In this document: piece by piece, positions 33,090 through 42,298 of the stretch
How positions within the stretch are numbered: the first letter of the stretch is position 1
Layout of the letters: each line of letters begins with the position of its first letter
Origin: Moritella sp. 5
GTDB taxonomy: Bacteria; Pseudomonadota; Gammaproteobacteria; Enterobacterales; Moritellaceae
Direction of reading: 5' to 3'
Length of the DNA stretch: 64,000 nucleotides
NCBI RefSeq assembly: GCF_018219455.1
Contig: NZ_CP056122.1
Span: forward strand, 1,922,001 to 1,986,000
Notes under the pieces: model-generated
What the model was told of the DNA's origin: nothing
The model's input: the letters and a program-made list of their open reading frames with translations, nothing else
Databases searched by the model: none
Program-made: the position numbers and the translations under genes

Positions 33090-33966
33090 AAAATACAAAG
33101 GTATTGTGTTAGCGGGTGGCTCAGGTACGCGTTTACATCCCATCACCAGAGCGGTGTCTAAGCAGCTATTACCGATTTATGATAAGCCAATGATCTACTA
33201 CCCACTTTCGGTACTTATGCTGGCTAATATTAAAGATATATTAATTATTTCGACGCCAGAGGACCTCCCACACTTTAAAGATTTATTCGGTGATGGTTCG
33301 ACATTTGGGCTTAACATTGAGTATGCTGAGCAGCCAAGGCCAGAGGGGATCGCGCAAGCTTTTATCATTGGTGAAGACTTTATTGGCGACGATAATGTCT
33401 GCCTGATATTGGGAGACAATGTCTTTTATGGTCAGCATTTTACTGGGAAACTGTTAAATGCAACGAGCCGAGATGAAGGGGCAACGATCTTTGGTTATCA
33501 AGTGACGGACCCAGGCCGATTTGGGGTGGTGGAGTTTGATAGTGAAGGTAACGCGATCAGTATTGAAGAAAAACCTACACACCCTAAGTCAAATATCGCT
33601 GTTACGGGTCTATACTTCTACGATAACCGAGTCATTAAGATGGCTAAATCATTAACCCCATCGGCACGTGATGAAGTCGAAATAACGGATATAACCAATA
33701 TGTATTTGGATGTTGGAGACTTGTTTGTTGAGCGCTTTGGTCGTGGTTTTGCTTGGTTTGATACGGGAACACATTGCTCATTATTAAAAGCATCGATGTT
33801 TGTGCAAACCATTGAAGATAATCAGGGTTTAAAAGTTGCGTGCTTAGAAGAAATTGCATACTCACAAGGCTGGATCTCACGGGGGCAATTAGAAGATCAA
33901 GCATGCTTGTTACAGAAAACGGAGTATGGGCAATACCTTTACGGTTTACTTAAGGAGGACCTGTAG
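33079..33966 (+). CDS. rfbA: Glucose-1-phosphate thymidylyltransferase
   Basis: From ATG 33079 it has 295 residues. The nucleotide-binding start is [20 protein letters not shown], and [20 protein letters not shown] follows. It makes dTDP-glucose from glucose-1-phosphate and dTTP, the first step to dTDP-rhamnose. GAGGAGAAAG is just upstream. A GTG two codons earlier (33073) is possible but less likely. It is followed by rfbC after a one-base gap. Confidence 0.97.
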   Translation: MGDKKYKGIVLAGGSGTRLHPITRAVSKQLLPIYDKPMIYYPLSVLMLANIKDILIISTPEDLPHFKDLFGDGSTFGLNIEYAEQPRPEGIAQAFIIGEDFIGDDNVCLILGDNVFYGQHFTGKLLNATSRDEGATIFGYQVTDPGRFGVVEFDSEGNAISIEEKPTHPKSNIAVTGLYFYDNRVIKMAKSLTPSARDEVEITDITNMYLDVGDLFVERFGRGFAWFDTGTHCSLLKASMFVQTIEDNQGLKVACLEEIAYSQGWISRGQLEDQACLLQKTEYGQYLYGLLKEDL

Positions 33967-34503
33967 ATGAAAGTCTGTAAGACTCCCATTGATGGTGCGT
34001 TGGTTATTGAACCGGATGTATTTGGTGATGACCGAGGCTTTTTTATGGAAACATTTCAAGCTGCACGTTATAGAAATGTTATAGGTGATGAATATAATTT
34101 TTTACAAGATAACTACTCTCGCTCTATGAAAGATGTTTTACGCGGATTACATTTTCAAAAAACCAAATCACAAGGTAAGTTAGTGCGTGTGGTGATGGGA
34201 GAAGTCTATGATGTAGCCGTTGATATTCGGTTGGACTCACCCACGTATGGTCAATGCCATGGTGTGCGGTTAAATGCAGAAAATAAATTGCAATTTTGGT
34301 TGCCGCCGGGGTTAGCACATGGTTTTGTCGTGTTGTCTGAAATGGCTGATTTTGAATATAAATGCACGGACTATTACGATCCAAACGATGAGGGTTGTCT
34401 TATTTGGAATGATCCAGCATTAAATATAGATTGGCCTTGTAGTAACCCTTTACTCTCTGACAAAGACAAGATGGGACTTAAGTTTAAAGATTTGTTTCTT
34501 TAA
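33967..34503 (+). CDS. rfbC: dTDP-4-dehydrorhamnose 3,5-epimerase
   Basis: The protein has 178 residues and the cupin-like fold of RmlC. GDDRGFFMETFQAARY lies near the start, and the active-site histidine is in DVLRGLHFQKTKSQGKLVRV (about residues 52-71). The catalytic tyrosine is in the DFEYKCTDYYDPNDEG block. AAGGAGGAC precedes the ATG. It performs the third step to dTDP-rhamnose. Confidence 0.96.
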   Translation: MKVCKTPIDGALVIEPDVFGDDRGFFMETFQAARYRNVIGDEYNFLQDNYSRSMKDVLRGLHFQKTKSQGKLVRVVMGEVYDVAVDIRLDSPTYGQCHGVRLNAENKLQFWLPPGLAHGFVVLSEMADFEYKCTDYYDPNDEGCLIWNDPALNIDWPCSNPLLSDKDKMGLKFKDLFL

Positions 34504-34514
34504 GGACATATTTT

Positions 34515-35396
34515 ATGGGACGACTACTTGTTACAGGGCAGAAAGGGCAGATCGGCCAATCGATACAAGCCCGTGTTGATCATCAGTTGTGGGACGTTTT
34601 ACTTACCGATATTGATACACTGGATATTACGAATGCAGAGCAAGTTTCATCGCTGTTTTTGCAATTTAGACCCGATGTAGTGATTAATACTGCCGCTTAT
34701 ACTCAGGTTGATAAAGCTGAAAAAGAAGTCGCTATTGCAGAAGCAGTCAATGCTTACGGCCCTTATTTGCTCGCAAAAGAGTGTCATAAAATAGGAGCAC
34801 TATTGATTCACTTTTCTACCGAGTATATTTTTGGTGGCAACGATAAAGCGGGTTATTCTGAAGCTGGTAAAGCAGCACCTTTGAATGTTTATGGCAGGAC
34901 AAAGTTACAGGGTGAACAATATATAAAATCGTATTTGACTCACTATATTATCATTCGCACATCTTGGGTGTTTAGCGAATACCAGCGTAATTTTGTCGTA
35001 ACTATGCTATCAATCAATCGTAATACGGATGAAATTCGTGTTGTTAACGACCAACTCGGTTGCCCTACGTATGCAGGTGACTTGGCTAACTTAGCGCTCG
35101 ATATTGCTAAGGATTACACGCTTGAAACTGGACGTTATCAATTCGGTGAATATAATTTTTGCGGTGATAGAGGAGTCAGTTGGTTTGATTTTGCTTGCGC
35201 TATTTTCGAAGAGTCGAATAAATATCAACCCGATGGGCGATATCTAAATTTAAAAGCGGTGACGAGCGAAGAATATGCCTCAATTGCCAAGCGGCCGAAA
35301 AATGGCATTTTAAATTGCCATAAAATATCACCGATATTTAAACCGTCGGATTGGCGGGAAAAATTACAACATGTGGTGAAAAAATCAATAGCATAA
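34515..35396 (+). CDS. rfbD: dTDP-4-dehydrorhamnose reductase
   Basis: The protein has 293 residues. The NAD(P) site is RLLVTGQKGQIGQSI, the family block is DVVINTAAYTQVDKAEKE, and the catalytic Y-x3-K is in NVYGRTKLQGEQY (about residues 124-136). It performs the last step to dTDP-L-rhamnose. The four enzymes are in the order B-A-C-D here. Confidence 0.96.
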   Translation: MGRLLVTGQKGQIGQSIQARVDHQLWDVLLTDIDTLDITNAEQVSSLFLQFRPDVVINTAAYTQVDKAEKEVAIAEAVNAYGPYLLAKECHKIGALLIHFSTEYIFGGNDKAGYSEAGKAAPLNVYGRTKLQGEQYIKSYLTHYIIIRTSWVFSEYQRNFVVTMLSINRNTDEIRVVNDQLGCPTYAGDLANLALDIAKDYTLETGRYQFGEYNFCGDRGVSWFDFACAIFEESNKYQPDGRYLNLKAVTSEEYASIAKRPKNGILNCHKISPIFKPSDWREKLQHVVKKSIA

Positions 35397-35420
35397 CCGT
35401 TCCATCGTTGGGGGAAATCA

Positions 35421-36692
35421 ATGATAAATAGAAATCTATTAGACGCATATAAAATCGAGCATGGGAGCATTAAGGTTGCCATTGCTGGTGCGGGTTATAT
35501 CAGTAAAGGGTTGATACAACAGATCACATTACTTGATTTTATTGATGTCGTGTCGATCTACTCTAAAACCCGAACGCCTATTATTGCGTTATTAAAAGAT
35601 GCCAACTTACCTTTATCTATTATTGCTGATGATATTACAGAGTTCTGTAGAAGTGATGCAGACATTGTAATTGAGTTGACCGGTGATACCGAGTTTGGGT
35701 GTGAGCTTGGTCTGGCGGCATTAGCTGCTAATAAGCATTTTGTTGTCAGCGCCGAAACTGACGCATTAGTTGGGCCTGTTTTGGCTGAGTTATTCCGTGA
35801 AAAAGACCTGATCTACAGTAATATGTGGGGTGATGAACCTGGGTTAATTAAGCACCTTTATAATTACGCGGATGTATTGGGCTTTGGTATTGTCGCAGTG
35901 GGTAAATTTAAAGGTTTTCACGATTCGTTTGCCACTCCAGAAACTGTACTTCCTTGGGCTGAAAAATCGGGGCAAAAACCGACGATGATCACTTCGTTTG
36001 CAGATGGTTCTAAAATGTCGATGGAAATGACGATTGTTTCTAATGCCACAGGTTTGGTTGCTGATGTCCCTGGTATGCATCTTGCGGAGGGGACGCTTGA
36101 AGATATTGTCAATTTGCTGCAACTAAAAAAAGATGGCGGTATTTTGAATCGAACTGGCGTTATCGAAGTTGTCTGTGGTGTCGAACCCAGTGGTGGGGTA
36201 TTTGCTGTCATCACCACGGACAAGCCTGAGATATTGCACTCTCTTTCTTACTATAAAATGGGTGATGGTCCTAATTATCTGTTGTATTTACCTTATCACA
36301 TGCCTGGTATTGAAGCCTTATACGGGCTATATGTTAACGTTGTGGAGCATCAATCTATTGTTCGTCCATCGGGGGCTCCCGTTTCTGACGTTATCACCCG
36401 TGCGAAGCGAGACCTAAAAAAAGGAGACCAACTAGATTGTATTGGAGGGTATGATTATTACGGTGAAATGACTGGCGCGGAGTTCTCTGTTGAACAGAGT
36501 GCATTGCCATTAGGTTTAGCGATTGGAGCGAGGTTATTAGTCGATATTAAAAAAGGCGACCCGATCTTATTTCAACATGTAGAAATCCAGGGTCATAAAG
36601 ATGGCTGTGAATTACGTGAGCGATTTAACGAGATGGTGCTGGAGAATAGACCATTAGATACTCGTGATATTAAACGGGCTAATTTAGGTTAG
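35421..36692 (+). CDS. SAF-domain NAD(P)-binding dehydrogenase-like protein
   Basis: The protein has 423 residues. The N-terminal Rossmann part is KVAIAGAGYISKGLIQQI (about residues 17-34), like homoserine dehydrogenase. The C-terminal SAF part (about 320-395) has VITRAKRDLKKGDQLDCIGG, as in antifreeze/UxaA-like proteins. The combination is found near polysaccharide genes, and its reaction is not established to my knowledge. It is the last gene of the rfb operon (24 nt after rfbD) and is followed by a terminator, so it probably modifies a sugar or a precursor. Confidence 0.78.
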   Translation: MINRNLLDAYKIEHGSIKVAIAGAGYISKGLIQQITLLDFIDVVSIYSKTRTPIIALLKDANLPLSIIADDITEFCRSDADIVIELTGDTEFGCELGLAALAANKHFVVSAETDALVGPVLAELFREKDLIYSNMWGDEPGLIKHLYNYADVLGFGIVAVGKFKGFHDSFATPETVLPWAEKSGQKPTMITSFADGSKMSMEMTIVSNATGLVADVPGMHLAEGTLEDIVNLLQLKKDGGILNRTGVIEVVCGVEPSGGVFAVITTDKPEILHSLSYYKMGDGPNYLLYLPYHMPGIEALYGLYVNVVEHQSIVRPSGAPVSDVITRAKRDLKKGDQLDCIGGYDYYGEMTGAEFSVEQSALPLGLAIGARLLVDIKKGDPILFQHVEIQGHKDGCELRERFNEMVLENRPLDTRDIKRANLG

Positions 36693-36728
36693 GTTCATAG
36701 CGCTAATATACGACGCAGTTAATACCAA

Positions 36729-36762
36729 AAGCGAGTCATTTTACCTGTGACTTGCTTTTTTA
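36729..36762 (+). terminator. Terminator of the polysaccharide operon
   Basis: AAGCGAGTCA (36729-36738) pairs with TGACTTGCTT (36748-36757), and TTTTTA follows. It stands 37 nt after the last gene of the operon. Confidence 0.85.
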
Positions 36763-36796
36763 TTTATGACTTGTGTTTATGAGGGCTTAGGTTGCT

Positions 36797-37705
36797 TTAA
36801 TTGTACAGTTTGATGATGTCGGTGGTAAATAATGCTTTCATTTTTCCGTATTTATCAACTAATTGTAATAATGGTTTTGCATATTTTGATTGGCCAAAAG
36901 GTAATTTAATTAATACGATAAAGAGTAATACAATGAGTTTTATTAATACATCACTAAAATAAGTGAGCTTATTTGCTAATGGTGTTTGCTGTATACGGTA
37001 GCGTGTATATGTTTCACCTATTCGGATGGCTCTTTTTAATAAATAATGTATGTTTAATCGATTACTTGCCACTTCTTCACTGACATACGCTTCACTTGAG
37101 CACACCAATTTACCGCCATGCTGATACAGTCGATAAAAGAAATCGGCATCCTCACCGCCTGTTAAACCATAGTTAGAATCGAACTTGAGTTGGTATTTCT
37201 GTATTGCGGTTTGACTGACTAAAGTTGAATTCGTTGCGCCACTGGTGACTTCTTGGCCATTACTTACCGCAGATCTATCAAACACACCTGATTCGATTAT
37301 CCATTGCGGTGTGTTATTGGGGTAGGTTGATTTAACGCGACCGAAAACTGCATCTGCTTGATAGGTTTGCGCCGTTGCTAAGAGTTGCGTTAACCAGTCG
37401 GGATCTGCAACTTCATCATCATCGATAAAGGCTATCCATTCACCCTTGGTATTATCCATTGAACAGTTACGTGCTAACGCGATATTCTTCGCCGTTTCTT
37501 GGCGATAAAAAACAGGAATATTCATGAGGGCTGCTTGTGCCTTGACTAGCTTTTCGGCATAGCCTTGCTCATCGTTATCAACCACGATAACTTCAATGTT
37601 GACATGTTCGGGTAGCCGTAATGCTGCAATACTCTTCAGGGTATCGACGACATGATCTCTTTGGTATGTGCACATGCAAATAGATATCAGCATTTCTGTT
37701 TTCAC
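36797..37705 (-). CDS. Glycosyltransferase family 2
   Basis: The protein has 302 residues. The start LISICMCTYQRDHVVDTLKS and the DDD-type metal motif GEWIAFIDDDEVADPDWL (about residues 90-107) are those of GT-A family 2 enzymes. GGEDADFFYRL contains the usual catalytic ED. A hydrophobic C-terminal stretch (about 245-270) may bind the membrane. It is convergent with the rfb operon and probably adds a sugar to the same surface polymer. It is transcribed on its own. Confidence 0.88.
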   Translation of the reverse strand: MKTEMLISICMCTYQRDHVVDTLKSIAALRLPEHVNIEVIVVDNDEQGYAEKLVKAQAALMNIPVFYRQETAKNIALARNCSMDNTKGEWIAFIDDDEVADPDWLTQLLATAQTYQADAVFGRVKSTYPNNTPQWIIESGVFDRSAVSNGQEVTSGATNSTLVSQTAIQKYQLKFDSNYGLTGGEDADFFYRLYQHGGKLVCSSEAYVSEEVASNRLNIHYLLKRAIRIGETYTRYRIQQTPLANKLTYFSDVLIKLIVLLFIVLIKLPFGQSKYAKPLLQLVDKYGKMKALFTTDIIKLYN

Positions 37706-37875
37706 CTATCAAGTGATGGTCTCCTAGTAATTGTAGTGAGGGAAGATGCTATTCGCTATTATGATGATTGATTATACAGAATAGGATACGGCACTGTTCA
37801 CCTTATTGATCTTGTTATATTAATCACTTATAGGTACTATCCATTATTTCAACCATTTTCAAATATAGACAATCC

Positions 37876-38307
37876 ATGAACCTTGAATACAGACTCGCTA
37901 CCGAGCAAGATTATGATTTCGCGTTTAACTTAAAAAAATCCGCGGAATATGGGCCGATTAACGCTGTTTTTGGTTGGGATGAACTACTACAGCAACAAAT
38001 GCATGCAGAGGAATGGGCGGTTGGTAAACCTATGTTGATCTGTATTGATGGTATCGCTGTTGGCAGCTATAAGATTGAAATAAACGCTGACCATATTCAT
38101 TTTTGCCGCTTTTTCTTATTACCTGAACATCAGGGGAAAGGCATTGGTAGCAAGGTATTAAAACAGCTAATTACACTTGCCAAAGAGAAGCAATTACCTT
38201 GTAAGCTAAGTCATTTACAAGGTAATCGAGTCGGTGAGCTATATGCCCGTTTTGGCTTTGTTATAGATGACTGTGATAACCAATTTGTTTATATGTCTCG
38301 CCAATAA
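37876..38307 (+). CDS. GNAT-family N-acetyltransferase
   Basis: This 143-residue protein has the GNAT fold. The acetyl-CoA motif reads FLLPEHQGKGIGSKVLKQL (about residues 76-94), with the Q-x-x-G-x-G core, and LYARFGFVIDD ends the fold. The substrate is unknown. The serine hydrolase gene starts 3-48 nt after its stop, so the two may be co-transcribed. Confidence 0.88.
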   Translation: MNLEYRLATEQDYDFAFNLKKSAEYGPINAVFGWDELLQQQMHAEEWAVGKPMLICIDGIAVGSYKIEINADHIHFCRFFLLPEHQGKGIGSKVLKQLITLAKEKQLPCKLSHLQGNRVGELYARFGFVIDDCDNQFVYMSRQ

Positions 38308-38355
38308 ATAATGCGTTTAGATTATTCCCCACACCGTTATAGATGGATTTATAAA

Positions 38356-39381
38356 ATGATGAAAACGAATGTACTTGCCTGTCGTTTGGCGTATAGCTTA
38401 GCGATGACGTTGCCCATGGGAAATGTTGCTGCACAGAATAATGTCGCTGAATTTAAATCAGTATTTACCAGTACTGATGTACCAAGAGTGTTTAGTGGCG
38501 TGGCAGTTATTGCAAAAGGTAATGACATTACGTTTAGTTATACGTCAGCATCTCAGTCAGCAAGTTCTGACTCGGCAGCGCCCGCATTTACATTACAAAC
38601 CCCCTTTGTGATCGCATCATTAAGTAAGCAAATGACTGCTGCATTAGTTATGAGAGAAGTAGACCAAGGGCGAGTCGATCTTGATGCGCCAATTAGTCAG
38701 TATCTTAACTATTTAAAAGGAAAGTGGGACGCGGTTATTACGGTTAGGCAATTGCTTAATCATTTATCTGGTATTGTTGCGGTTGATAAACCACTTAAAA
38801 CGGCCCCTGGTGACGTGTTTGCATATTCAAATACAGGTTATAACTTGTTAGGTGAACTAGTCGCTACGACATCAGGAAAAGACTATGAAACGTTAGCGTC
38901 AGACATGTTTGCATACTGTGGTATGGACAATACCAATCCATCAAGTAATACCAACAATGCGCTTCGTTATCATGAAAAATTACCGGGTGAGCTGGTGGCG
39001 ATGACTAAGGACCAGCCTGCTAGTTCAGCGCCAAGTGCAGGTATCATCTCTACCGCCGAAGATTTAGTTGCATGGAATCAGTGTTTGCATAATAGCGATC
39101 TGATATCAGCTAAATCACATGTACAGATGGTCACTAAAGCGGCGACCAGAAAACACCGTTGGGGTGAGTTAGGTTATGGTTTTGGTCTGCAATTATCTGA
39201 CAAAACAGCGATGCAAGAATGGAGTCACAGCGGTTATGTTTTGGGTTATATTTCGACGTTAAGTTATTACCCACAATCAGATACCAGCATGATCCTACTG
39301 GAAAATATATCTTGGTATCCGAAAGACATGACTCGGGTATTTTATTACCATGATCAATTACGTAGTCAGTTATTAAAGTAA
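38356..39381 (+). CDS. Serine hydrolase, beta-lactamase/class C-like, exported
   Basis: From ATG 38356 it has 341 residues. The N-terminus (MMKTNVLACRLAYSLAMTLP, then MGNVAAQN) is a signal peptide, so I prefer this start to 38311, which lacks a ribosome site. The three family motifs are present: SLSK in ASLSKQMTAAL (about residue 92), YSN in FAYSNTGYNLL (about 157) and HSG in WSHSGYVLG (about 293). Relatives are penicillin-binding-protein-like peptidases and esterases, so it need not confer resistance. The substrate is unknown. Confidence 0.88.
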   Translation: MMKTNVLACRLAYSLAMTLPMGNVAAQNNVAEFKSVFTSTDVPRVFSGVAVIAKGNDITFSYTSASQSASSDSAAPAFTLQTPFVIASLSKQMTAALVMREVDQGRVDLDAPISQYLNYLKGKWDAVITVRQLLNHLSGIVAVDKPLKTAPGDVFAYSNTGYNLLGELVATTSGKDYETLASDMFAYCGMDNTNPSSNTNNALRYHEKLPGELVAMTKDQPASSAPSAGIISTAEDLVAWNQCLHNSDLISAKSHVQMVTKAATRKHRWGELGYGFGLQLSDKTAMQEWSHSGYVLGYISTLSYYPQSDTSMILLENISWYPKDMTRVFYYHDQLRSQLLK

Positions 39382-39421
39382 GCTAAGGCTGTAAATAGAC
39401 CTGTATTCTATACGAATGTTT

Positions 39422-40549
39422 TTAAGTCGGAATACGAGCGATTACAGCTTCAGCCGCTTCTAGCGCGCCTTCGATATAACCCCCGTTTTCTTCTGCGGCT
39501 TCAGTTCCCGCAAAGTACCAACCTTGTTGGTAAACAGGCGCTAGCGCTGATTGAACATCATATAAGCCATAATGTGGGTGAGCATTGGGTGCATTTTTAT
39601 CGGCATCCGTCGCTGTCATGTGTTCTTGACTCCAGTCGACTAACTTCACATCCATAGGTTGGGCGGCTTGTTCACCATAAATACGTACAAGTTGTTTTAC
39701 TGCTAACGACTTAATTAAATTACTACCAGCAGATTGACGAGTATGTGCATCAACACCGACAAAACCAAATAGCGCACCAGCGCCCACATTACTACTATTG
39801 GCGGTACTACTATCGTCGATAGCCCAATCCATTGTACTTGCATCATGTATTTCTGCTAACGGACCCACTTGGCTACTGGCTGAACCGGATAAACCCGTTT
39901 CACGCCAGAATGGCGTTTTATAGATGGCAAAAAATTTCGCGTGTGCCGCCATCCATGTCGCAGTCGATGCGAACTTTTTCTGTACTTTCGTCGGTAATTC
40001 AGGTGATAACATAATGCTATTTGCAAGTAAGCGTAATGGCATCGCAAAGATAACCTGATGCGCTTGTATTGTTTGTAGTTCACCGTCTATTTCGGCTTTA
40101 ATGATAGAATAACTATCTTGCTCTGTCGCAGTATGCGCTACATGCGTGACCTTAGCGTTACGAATAATACACTCATTGATTAGCTTGGCTTTAATACCAT
40201 CAACAACAGTTTGCATACCTCCAGCAACACGCATTGATTGCGGTGAACCGGCGTAACCTGATTCATAGCGCAGCGGTGGTTTGTTCTCGTGTTTATCAAA
40301 CAAGAACGCGCCTTTATCATGCTGTGGGAATACCGGTAAATGTAGATCGTTAATCAAGGTGGTAATACGTGGGTGCATGCTAGGCCAAAACCAAGAAGGC
40401 CCCATATCAAACTGGTCTTCGGTATATATTCGGCCACCCAGTCGCGCTCGACCTTCGAGTAAAATATAATCTTTACCAAGCTGTTCTAATAAATAAGCCG
40501 TATATAAACCGCTTAATCCACCGCCAATAATGACAAATTCTGTTTTCAT
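39422..40549 (-). CDS. Flavin amine oxidase
   Basis: The protein has 375 residues. The FAD site is FVIIGGGLSGLYTAYLLEQL (residues 5-24), followed by LEGRARLGGRIYTEDQF. The C-terminal FAD contact reads WYFAGTEAAEENGGYIEGAL (about residues 345-364). It would oxidise an amine to an imine with release of peroxide. It lies 23 nt after a cupin gene, and they form a probable operon controlled by the divergent LysR gene. The substrate is unknown. Confidence 0.92.
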   Translation of the reverse strand: MKTEFVIIGGGLSGLYTAYLLEQLGKDYILLEGRARLGGRIYTEDQFDMGPSWFWPSMHPRITTLINDLHLPVFPQHDKGAFLFDKHENKPPLRYESGYAGSPQSMRVAGGMQTVVDGIKAKLINECIIRNAKVTHVAHTATEQDSYSIIKAEIDGELQTIQAHQVIFAMPLRLLANSIMLSPELPTKVQKKFASTATWMAAHAKFFAIYKTPFWRETGLSGSASSQVGPLAEIHDASTMDWAIDDSSTANSSNVGAGALFGFVGVDAHTRQSAGSNLIKSLAVKQLVRIYGEQAAQPMDVKLVDWSQEHMTATDADKNAPNAHPHYGLYDVQSALAPVYQQGWYFAGTEAAEENGGYIEGALEAAEAVIARIPT

Positions 40550-40572
40550 GTTGATACCTTAATAAGTGTAGG

Positions 40573-41241
40573 TTAGAGGCGGTAAGTGTGGTGACCTGTT
40601 TTGATCCAAACAGTGCAATTGTTTGAAGTTGTGGTGGCATCTAACATCTCACCAACAGGTAAACGCAGCCAATCAAATTGTCGATAAATGTTTCCTTGAT
40701 GGCTAAATTCACCATTAACAACAAGCACTTCAATACCACCTGTATTGTCTAGGCTGATACTTGAGTCATGTGTCCAACGTTCTAAACGTACCGTTTCTTG
40801 TTTGAATGTGTGTAGCGCTTTATATTGCACAGCAGTACGGCCTTCATCTTGGATAAAAGCTTGATTAGTGGTATTTATTTCCACATCTTGATCGTCACCG
40901 TCTTGGAATTGACCCAGTTTCACTATGATCATGCAGCCGTCTTTGACTATTGGTGCGTGCTCTGTACCGACAGGGTTACGCTTATAGGTGCCAACAGGAT
41001 AGTCGCCATGTTCATCTGCGAACACACCGTCTAACACCAAGAATTCTTCACCACCGGTATGTACATGGTTAGTGAAATAACTGTCAGCCTCATAAGCAAC
41101 AAGTGTTGTTGGTGTTGCTGCAAATTCAGCGCCATCACGCTCTAACATTTTACGTGATACACCTTTAATCGGAGAGGGTAGCCAAGTTGACTCATTAAAG
41201 AATACTTTCGCTGGTTGGGTTAGGTCGTTATTAATGTTCAT
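40573..41241 (-). CDS. Double-cupin protein (ChrR-like)
   Basis: The protein has 222 residues in two cupin halves. The first half has the metal site TNHVHTGGEEFLVLDGVF (about residues 55-72), with the two histidines and the glutamate, and a third histidine follows in GTEHAP. The second half (about 140-222) keeps the fold but lacks most ligands. The ChrR anti-sigma cupin domain is the closest pattern. It may be a dioxygenase-like or sensing protein. It is the first gene of the pair with the amine oxidase. Confidence 0.82.
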   Translation of the reverse strand: MNINNDLTQPAKVFFNESTWLPSPIKGVSRKMLERDGAEFAATPTTLVAYEADSYFTNHVHTGGEEFLVLDGVFADEHGDYPVGTYKRNPVGTEHAPIVKDGCMIIVKLGQFQDGDDQDVEINTTNQAFIQDEGRTAVQYKALHTFKQETVRLERWTHDSSISLDNTGGIEVLVVNGEFSHQGNIYRQFDWLRLPVGEMLDATTTSNNCTVWIKTGHHTYRL

Positions 41242-41373
41242 ATCGTTATTCCACAGATTAAGTGTCTTTATGTTGTAATTATGGATTTATTCTTTGCATA
41301 TAACAAAGCACTACTTCTATACTGTTAGTATAGTTTTTCTTTAGTGGTAAGTGAAAGTGAGGTAGCGCTGAAA

Positions 41374-42294
41374 ATGCAAAATATAGCCCATTTAAATGCA
41401 GTTCGTGCGTTTGAGGCGTCAGCAAGGCATCTTAGTTTTTCTTTGGCGGCAAAAGAACTGAATGTCACGCCTGCCGCAATCGGCCAGCAAGTACGTCTAT
41501 TGGAAGAGTGGTTAGATATCACTTTGTTTATTCGTGCTACTAGCGGAGCTTCACGCTTAACGTTGACGGATCAGGCTAAGCTTGCACTGCCGGAAATAAG
41601 CCTAGGTTTAGAGCATATTTCTCAGGGGTTAGCATTATTGCAAAAACCGATTATAAATAATGCCATCACAGTGTCAGTGAGTCCTGCGTTTGCTGCAAAA
41701 TGGCTATTGATGCACATTGATGATTTTCAGATTAAGTATCCTGATTATGACCTTCGTTTAAATACCAATTCTCGTTCTGTTGATTACTTTGCTGAGGATA
41801 TTGATATTGGAGTGCGTTATGGCAAAGGCAATTGGCCGGGGCTGTCACAAACATTGCTGATGGATGAGGATATATTTCCAGTGTGCTCCCCAGATCTGGT
41901 TGAACAAGGGCTGAAGTTACCGACCGACTTAGCTAATTATCCGTTATTACACGATCAGTCTATGCCGATAAGTTCAGGGTTTCCGACTTGGTCTAGCTGG
42001 TTGAGTGAGCAGGGTATAGATGATGTAGATACTAATAAGGGGTTGAAAATTAACAACTCAGCATCTGTAATCCAAGCAGCGGTGGCTGGGCAGGGGGTCG
42101 CATTAGGCCGCAGTGTATTAGTCAAAGATGATCTTGCTTGTGGACGATTAGTGAAGCCATTTCCAGTGCTGAATAACAGTACAGAATTGGCTTATTATAT
42201 CGTCTGGCGACCTGAACATGATGCGTTAAAAAAGGTTCAGGCCTTTAAATGCTGGTTATTAGATGTTGCCAACGATCTTAAAGATATATACTGA
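41374..42294 (+). CDS. LysR-family regulator, GcvA-like
   Basis: From ATG 41374 it has 306 residues. The DNA-binding part is HLNAVRAFEASARHLSFSLA, and NVTPAAIGQQVRLLEEWL follows. The effector part ends near residue 300. It is divergent from the cupin-amine oxidase pair (133 bp apart) and is their most likely regulator. The GTG at 41344 is not used because the family start aligns with 41374. Confidence 0.92.
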   Translation: MQNIAHLNAVRAFEASARHLSFSLAAKELNVTPAAIGQQVRLLEEWLDITLFIRATSGASRLTLTDQAKLALPEISLGLEHISQGLALLQKPIINNAITVSVSPAFAAKWLLMHIDDFQIKYPDYDLRLNTNSRSVDYFAEDIDIGVRYGKGNWPGLSQTLLMDEDIFPVCSPDLVEQGLKLPTDLANYPLLHDQSMPISSGFPTWSSWLSEQGIDDVDTNKGLKINNSASVIQAAVAGQGVALGRSVLVKDDLACGRLVKPFPVLNNSTELAYYIVWRPEHDALKKVQAFKCWLLDVANDLKDIY

Positions 42295-42298
42295 GAGC

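Noticed and set aside
38356-39381. Antibiotic-resistance beta-lactamase
   Set aside because: The SxxK, YxN and HxG motifs are shared by many esterases and peptidases. Nothing here shows drug hydrolysis.
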